NCBI GenBank assembly: GCA_019323235.1 | Contig: JAHWHN010000160.1 | Location: 1 to 27,282 of the forward strand | DNA from: Candidatus Woesearchaeota archaeon | GTDB lineage: Archaea; Nanobdellota; Nanobdellia; Woesearchaeales; JABIAG01 | DNA length: 27,282 nt | Direction: 5' to 3' | Shown here: positions 21,889 through 27,282 of the stretch, in pieces | How the letters are laid out: each line of letters starts with the position of its first letter | Numbering within the stretch: the stretch's first letter is position 1 | Program-made: the position numbers and the translations under genes | Notes under the pieces: model-generated | Seen by the model: only the letters and a program-made list of their open reading frames with translations | Told to the model about the DNA's origin: nothing | Database searches by the model: none

Positions 21889-23553
21889 ATGAAAAGTAAA
21901 TTAACTTACGGAATTGTATTAATGATGTTGATAATGTTAACATCTTCACTAACTTATGCTTTACCAGAGGGGCAATCTTGTTTATATCAATCTCCAAGTG
22001 CAGCAGGGTATAGTGTTTGTACTGAAGAAGATACTTTATGTGAAGCAAATACAATAATTGATTCCTCATGTGATAATCAAGTATTTTGTACTAGAACTTT
22101 ATCTAGTTATTGTTCCTTAAGTTTATTGAGAAATTGTTTATTTACAGATAGAATTCATAATTATACTACTTTATTTGGAAATGAATATATTGGTTTTGAT
22201 GATACTAGTAAATCAGAATTAATTTCTGGTGATTCTACAACATCAGTTTCTGCTTGTGAAGTTGGATGTTGTTCTGTAACTACGGATTCAGGAGTTATTT
22301 TTGCTTTTGGAGGAGATCAAGTTCCAAGAGTTCAATGTGAAGATTATAACGACCAAGGAAAAACTATGCTTACTGGAGAAGTAAGATTTACTCCTGGTGC
22401 TTGTACTCAAGAAATTGCATCTTGTGTTGGAGAAGGAGCTGTGGCAAAATCAATTATAGATTTATCTGCAAGACCTTCTCAACAATGTTGTTCAGGGTTA
22501 CAAGAATTTAATTACACAGGGGATGCAAATGATGGAGTTTTATGTTATAATGGAACTAGTTTAGTTTGTGAAAAATCAGCAACTCCTTTAGAAGGTTATT
22601 ATTATGATTTAGGTAATGGAGTATTTGATTTAGATAATTTATTATTAGCTTATAATTGTGATTTAAGTGGTACTGAAGAACCAGATGTAATTGTTCTTCC
22701 TACTTATTGTTTTGATTCAGATGGTATTGATTACTTTACTGAAGGTAATGCTACCGATAATGATGGAAATAATTATAGTGATGTTTGTACTGATAGTGTT
22801 TTAACAGAATATTATTGTTTTGATGGTTTATTAAATAGTGTAGATTATAATTGTCCTAATGATTGTGATGGCAATAAATGTGCTCAAGTAGTAAATGAAT
22901 GTTTTGATAGTGATGAGGGAGTAAAACCATATACTACTGGTTGGACTTTATTTTATGATTCCACATCTAGTCAACCTCCTTTAAGAGGTAATGATACTTG
23001 TATTAATGAAACACATTTAATTGAATATTCTTGTTCAGAGAATGGAGAATTATTACCTTCCGAACCTATTGAATGTAGAAGTGGTTGTGAAAATGGAAGA
23101 TGTATCGGTGATAATTGTGCAGATGATGGAGAGAAAGTTTATTTCGATCCTTTCTATGGTCCGGTTGAGTGTTGTGATGAAAATTCATGGTTAAAACCAG
23201 CTTTGACTTATTTAGAAGTTTACGATGGTGTGTATAGCGCAGGTTGTATTGGGGATAAAGATTTTGTAAAAGGAATTTGTTCATCAACATGGGCCACTCA
23301 TTGTGGTTTATTATTCGGAACTCAATTTGGAGGCGGTACTTGTGAACCACAAAAAGGTGAAGACTTTTGTAATTGTCCTGATGATTGTTTAAGAGATATT
23401 GATAATGGTGGAATGTGTTTGGATGAATATTTTTATGTTGAAGAGGCTCAATTTGAAGATGAAGGTTTCTTTGGAAAATTAACTTCTTTAGAACAGGAAG
23501 TAACAAATTGTGCTGATGGAAGTAGCTATAATGGAAATGGGGGATGTGAATGA
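21889..23553 (+). CDS. Cys-rich secreted protein with CFDSDxG repeats (surface operon gene 4)
   Basis: A 554-residue protein with a signal peptide (1-24, MLTSSLTYA). It is very rich in cysteine. The first part (25-240) contains CEVGCCSVT and QQCCSGLQEF. Two copies of a repeat follow: CFDSDGIDYFTEG ... LTEYYCFDG ... YNCPNDCDGNKC, and CFDSDEGVKPYTTG ... HLIEYSCSENG ... CRSGCENGRC. These repeats are a familiar element of DPANN and some Patescibacteria surface proteins and presumably form small disulfide-bonded or calcium-binding modules. A third part has CCDENSWLKPA and EDFCNCPDDCLRD (Cys/Asp-rich). No transmembrane helix after the signal is apparent. It overlaps the start of the giant gene (ATGATGA). 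The extracellular disulfides imply an oxidising exterior or dedicated folding factors encoded elsewhere. Confidence 0.8.
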   Translation: MKSKLTYGIVLMMLIMLTSSLTYALPEGQSCLYQSPSAAGYSVCTEEDTLCEANTIIDSSCDNQVFCTRTLSSYCSLSLLRNCLFTDRIHNYTTLFGNEYIGFDDTSKSELISGDSTTSVSACEVGCCSVTTDSGVIFAFGGDQVPRVQCEDYNDQGKTMLTGEVRFTPGACTQEIASCVGEGAVAKSIIDLSARPSQQCCSGLQEFNYTGDANDGVLCYNGTSLVCEKSATPLEGYYYDLGNGVFDLDNLLLAYNCDLSGTEEPDVIVLPTYCFDSDGIDYFTEGNATDNDGNNYSDVCTDSVLTEYYCFDGLLNSVDYNCPNDCDGNKCAQVVNECFDSDEGVKPYTTGWTLFYDSTSSQPPLRGNDTCINETHLIEYSCSENGELLPSEPIECRSGCENGRCIGDNCADDGEKVYFDPFYGPVECCDENSWLKPALTYLEVYDGVYSAGCIGDKDFVKGICSSTWATHCGLLFGTQFGGGTCEPQKGEDFCNCPDDCLRDIDNGGMCLDEYFYVEEAQFEDEGFFGKLTSLEQEVTNCADGSSYNGNGGCE

Positions 23554-26500
23554 TGAATAAAAGATTTATTTTTGGATTTGTATGCTTATGTTTCCTATTA
23601 ACTTTATCAATTACTTTAGCAAGTGCAGTTAGTGAAGACTTTTATTGTGGTGCTTATGATTTTGGAGGAATGTATTCTTCTCTAATAACTGTTCATCAAG
23701 TAAATAATCCTGCGACAAGTTCTATAGGTTGTCCTACTGGATATGAAATGTCTGGAAATGTTTATGGTACTGATTTAGAAGATGCAGCTTTAGCCTTCTG
23801 TATGAGACAATATACTGGCGGAGATTCATTATACTTATTTGGTGGTATGTACACTGTTGATTCATATGTTAATCCCTTAACTGGTGATTATACTTGTCCT
23901 GAAAACTATACTGATTATGAAGTAATTCTTCCTTATACAAGATTCGAGAATGTAGTTAACCCAACAACAGGTCTTGTTGAATCTATTGAAATTAATGTAG
24001 ATCCTTCAGTACATTTTTGTTATCAAGAGAATAATGCTACTAACAGAGCTATAGCATTTTTTGGTGGAGTATATAGTACTGGTTATGCTAATCCAGCTAC
24101 TGGGTCTGAGAGTTGTCCAACTTATTATAATTCTTATAAAGTAGCAGGAAGTTCAAATGATAAAGATTTATACTTCTGTTATTTAGAAAGAGAAAATGGC
24201 TTAATAGAAGATCCAATAGATGGCAGGATTTATAATTATCTTCCTCTACAATCAGAATTCTTGGAAGATTTTGATGGTGATGGTTTTGGAATTGAAGATA
24301 CTCCTGGTGATGAAATTCAAACTTCAATTTATGGATGTTATGTTCCTTATGATTATGAAATTTCAGATGAATATGCACAAGAAAATACTCTAGAATTTGT
24401 ACCTCCTGGTTATACTGATGAAGTATTTTTATTAGATTGTAATGATACAAATGCAAGTATAAATCCTGGCGCAAATGATTTTTGTGGGGTGGATTTAAAT
24501 TGTGATGGTGTAGCAATTTTAACTAACTATACTTTTTTTAGAGATGCAGATGGAGATGGATTAGGTAATGAATTTGATACTATATCTGATTGTTCTGCTC
24601 CTGAAGGTTATGTAAATAATCCAAATGATTGTGATGATAATTATGATACTTGTACTGATAATTGTGAAAAACTATATTTTGAAGATTTAGATTCTGATGG
24701 ATTTGGTAAAGATAATATTACTTCAATGGCATGTCAAGGAAATATTAACTTTGCTCCATTTGATGGAGATTGTAATGATGATAATGCAAGTATAAATCCT
24801 ATTATGGAAGATATTTGTGGAAATAATATTGATGATAATTGCGATGGTGTTGTAGATGAAAATTGTTGTTATGATGCTGATGGTTTAAATTTCTACACTA
24901 GGGGAGTTGTAATTGATTACTCTGGTGGTGAAGAAATTATGATTTATGATGAAGCAATAATTTCTGAAGATGGAACTAATTTTTTAAGAGAATATTTTTG
25001 TGACTCAGAAACTTCTCAAGTATCTTTTGTTGATGTAATTTGTCCAAGTGGTGCATCTGATGGTAGATGTGATAAATATATTAGCTTAGATGATGCTGGA
25101 TTTGTAAGAGATGGTTACAATTGTGAATTAGCACCAACTACTTTTGGAATATTAAACGCATGTCCAAAAGGAACTTTAATTCAAAAAGGATATAATCAAA
25201 AACAATATACTTGTTTAAAAGGTCCTGATGCAGAATCTTCTGAATTATGTTCTGAAGGTGAATGTAATCCTACTGATTGTTTAGCAGGATATGAATACTC
25301 GGTAGTTTTTAATGAGTTAGGTTTAATTGGTTTTACTTGTACTGAAGCTGGACCATTAAGTACTTTTGAAGGAATGGAATTAGAAGCTACTACTTGTGGA
25401 CCAAATATTTTATTTGGTGGTGAAGTAAGAGAATATAATTGTGTAACTATAAGTGGTGAAGTTGGTGGTACTTGTTTTGATTCAGATGAAGGTTTAGATC
25501 CAAGAGGACAAAAAGGTATTACTACTATTTTATATGAAAATGGAACTAAAGCAGAAAGTTATGAAGATACTTGTGCAGATATTAATACTTTAATTTATCA
25601 TGAATGTGTTGAAACTAATGCATTTGCAGCAGTAAATACTTTAACAATTGATTGCCCACCTGGTTCAACTTGTTTAGATGGAACTTGTATTAATGAACTA
25701 ATTAAATTTGATTTTGATTTATATGATGTTGGAATTTTAGAACATCCTTCAGTAATTGAAGCGGAAGGTGATATTACTTTTGAAATTTTCTTTGAAATAA
25801 TGGGTCAAACTTTTAGTGAAGTGCCATCTGAATTAAGAAGTGGAAGAACTACTATGGCATTATCTTATGAATTTGTAGATTTAACTGGAATTGTAAAAGA
25901 ATATTCTTTCTCATTACCTTTTGATACTGATGACAGTTATTATGATTTAGAAGGAGACTTTGTATACAACTTAGTTGTACCTTCTTCAATTTTTGATAAT
26001 ATTGATGATGAAATACCAATTACTTTCAGATTTGATAAATATAGACAAGTATTTGAATATAATGAATTTAATAATGATTATGCATTAGACCCTGGCAGTG
26101 GTAGATCATGTGTATCAGAAGGAGGTCTAGTATTTTCTTCAGATTTAGAACCTGATTATAATCCTTGTTGTAATGACAATGGTCTATATGGTTTTATTCC
26201 ATTAATTGGAGTAGATGACAATTTTGATTCATTTAAACCAGTAGATGGTTCTATTGGTGAATGTGCAGATGGTTGGAATTTAACATGCGGGGATGGTAAA
26301 TGTATGTGGGATGTAAATAATCCTTTCACTTCAGAAAATGTATACAACTGTCCTGTTGATTGTTCAAATTTTCAGTGTCACAACACTACTCATTGTGATG
26401 ATGGAGATGAATGTACTTTCGAAGCTTGTGATATTGGTTTAGGTTTAACAAATAGTAATTGTACTTATAGAGAATATACTGAAGAAGAATTATTAGCTTT

Positions 26501-27282
26501 AGAATTAAGTTGTGATTATACTGTTCCTATTGTAAATATAATAGAACCTCAAGATGGCGATATGCCTTATTGGGACTTTGACTTAATTGTTGAAGTAGAA
26601 GATAATAATCAAGATTTAACTTGCTTCTACTATTTAGCTACTGAAGATGATGTAGACTTCGACTCTCCTATCTTGACAGGAAGGGTTGATAATGTAAATG
26701 GTTCATTTGAAGTAACAATTAGTACTGGACAAGAATGTATTAATTGTAGATTAGTTGCTCAATGTGAAGATTCAAGAAATGTTGGAATCTCTCAAACTAT
26801 TACTTTAAACATCACTCAAGAAAGATGTGGTGATGGATTAATTGATCCTTCAGAATCTTGTGATGGTGAAAACTTTGCAGGATTAGATTGTTCAGACTTT
26901 GATGGTTTATCAGATTTCCCATTCCAAAATGCTTTATCTTGTGATGATACTTGTAATATAGATTCAAGTGGATGTAGTGGTTCAGGTATTAAAGTATGTG
27001 GTGATGGTATTATTGCATTAGGAGAAACTTGTGACTATAATTCAACTAATGTGTTCTTATCAGGATTAACTTGTCAAGACTTTGGTTTTGATAGAGGAAC
27101 TTTATCTTGTGGAACTGGATGTTTAATTAACACTAGTGCTTGTTATTTTGAAACACCATGTGAAACAAATTCAGATTGTGATAGTGGTAATTCATGTAAT
27201 AATGATTTATGTATTGCTGGAGAATGTGTGGTTGTTCCAGTTTGTGATGGATTATTCTGTCAAGATGCAAGTTGTGTAGAAA
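23550..27282 (+). CDS. Giant modular Cys-rich surface protein, 3' end outside window (surface operon gene 5)
   Basis: An open frame of at least 1,243 codons without a stop up to the window edge. ATGATG at 23550/23553 overlaps the previous stop; either ATG gives the same signal peptide, NKRFIFGFVCLCFLLTLS, with probable cleavage after ASA. Three N-terminal repeats of about 65 residues carry a GG(M/V)Y ... NP(A/L)TG ... CP pattern. Then come MopE-like metal-binding motifs, DCNDTNASINPGANDFCG and CNDDNASINP ... NCDG (24430-24880), and DADGDGLG-type acidic loops. Two CFDSDxG-type repeats follow (from about 24862 and 25476), then CARDB- or Ig-like beta domains (25700-26800) and finally CGDGLIDPSESCD / CGDGIIALGETCD repeats (from about 26826 and 26998) and CETNSDCDSGNSC. 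Probably a long cell-surface adhesin or stalk stabilised by disulfides and metal ions. The anchor must lie beyond the window. Confidence 0.85.
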   Translation, partial: MMNKRFIFGFVCLCFLLTLSITLASAVSEDFYCGAYDFGGMYSSLITVHQVNNPATSSIGCPTGYEMSGNVYGTDLEDAALAFCMRQYTGGDSLYLFGGMYTVDSYVNPLTGDYTCPENYTDYEVILPYTRFENVVNPTTGLVESIEINVDPSVHFCYQENNATNRAIAFFGGVYSTGYANPATGSESCPTYYNSYKVAGSSNDKDLYFCYLERENGLIEDPIDGRIYNYLPLQSEFLEDFDGDGFGIEDTPGDEIQTSIYGCYVPYDYEISDEYAQENTLEFVPPGYTDEVFLLDCNDTNASINPGANDFCGVDLNCDGVAILTNYTFFRDADGDGLGNEFDTISDCSAPEGYVNNPNDCDDNYDTCTDNCEKLYFEDLDSDGFGKDNITSMACQGNINFAPFDGDCNDDNASINPIMEDICGNNIDDNCDGVVDENCCYDADGLNFYTRGVVIDYSGGEEIMIYDEAIISEDGTNFLREYFCDSETSQVSFVDVICPSGASDGRCDKYISLDDAGFVRDGYNCELAPTTFGILNACPKGTLIQKGYNQKQYTCLKGPDAESSELCSEGECNPTDCLAGYEYSVVFNELGLIGFTCTEAGPLSTFEGMELEATTCGPNILFGGEVREYNCVTISGEVGGTCFDSDEGLDPRGQKGITTILYENGTKAESYEDTCADINTLIYHECVETNAFAAVNTLTIDCPPGSTCLDGTCINELIKFDFDLYDVGILEHPSVIEAEGDITFEIFFEIMGQTFSEVPSELRSGRTTMALSYEFVDLTGIVKEYSFSLPFDTDDSYYDLEGDFVYNLVVPSSIFDNIDDEIPITFRFDKYRQVFEYNEFNNDYALDPGSGRSCVSEGGLVFSSDLEPDYNPCCNDNGLYGFIPLIGVDDNFDSFKPVDGSIGECADGWNLTCGDGKCMWDVNNPFTSENVYNCPVDCSNFQCHNTTHCDDGDECTFEACDIGLGLTNSNCTYREYTEEELLALELSCDYTVPIVNIIEPQDGDMPYWDFDLIVEVEDNNQDLTCFYYLATEDDVDFDSPILTGRVDNVNGSFEVTISTGQECINCRLVAQCEDSRNVGISQTITLNITQERCGDGLIDPSESCDGENFAGLDCSDFDGLSDFPFQNALSCDDTCNIDSSGCSGSGIKVCGDGIIALGETCDYNSTNVFLSGLTCQDFGFDRGTLSCGTGCLINTSACYFETPCETNSDCDSGNSCNNDLCIAGECVVVPVCDGLFCQDASCVE

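Noticed and set aside
23066..24516. His/Asn/Leu-rich minus-strand frames opposite surface genes 4 and 5
   Set aside because: Composition reflects the reverse complement of Asp/Gly/Cys codons in a real gene with signal peptide and repeats.

Overview
The window looks like a piece of an archaeal chromosome, very AT-rich, most likely from the DPANN group (Woesearchaeota/Pacearchaeota-like). The reasons are an adjacent archease and RtcB RNA ligase pair, a single-subunit archaeal-style enolase, archaeal TATA boxes about 25 bases upstream of several starts (consistent with leaderless transcripts), a secreted protein with a short pilin-like RRGQ N-terminus, and Cys-rich surface proteins built from CFDSDxG repeats. 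The lineage is inferred from gene families remembered and from promoter style; no marker gene for placement is present.

Left part (1-10.8 kb, all minus strand). Three tandem paralogous Ser/Thr-type protein kinases (10789 down to 4325) are followed by an alpha-helical repeat protein and then by four proteins that share a short N-terminal FDKFKDLE-type tag. Three of those four also carry beta-propeller-like repeats and a common C-terminal motif. The kinases are read from one good promoter just left of the archease gene. The downstream genes have 4-base overlaps or are separated by very similar AT-rich near-palindromes that probably contain TATA boxes. All three kinases have an enlarged activation segment (about 80 residues) containing what looks like a Fis-type helix-turn-helix, and one has a transmembrane segment and a roughly 300-residue presumed external domain. 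This is the best candidate for an undescribed signalling system.

Middle part (10.8-16.3 kb). Archease and rtcB form an RNA-ligation operon. The last 27 bases of rtcB are almost exactly repeated 88 bases downstream, with a GC-rich, hairpin-forming segment in between. A small NlpC/P60-like cysteine protein lies convergent to rtcB. A 119-residue protein of unknown function and a two-TM membrane protein follow. Enolase comes next, with a duplicated promoter and a perfect 14-base palindrome between its TATA box and start codon.

Right part (16.3-27.3 kb, all plus strand). One pilin-signal surface protein starts one base after enolase. After a hairpin terminator and two TATA boxes comes a tightly packed series of five secreted proteins with 1-4 base overlaps or a 1-base gap. 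The first three share a Cys-rich domain, and the second of these also has a carbohydrate-binding-like domain. The fourth and fifth share CFDSDxG Cys repeats. The fifth is a giant modular protein (at least 1,243 codons, running off the window) with MopE-like metal-binding motifs. Together they look like a cell-surface or adhesion operon.

No rRNA, tRNA, CRISPR array, transposase or integrase gene was seen. No stretch longer than 300 bases lacks a gene; the longest gap is about 190 bases between the kinase operon and archease.
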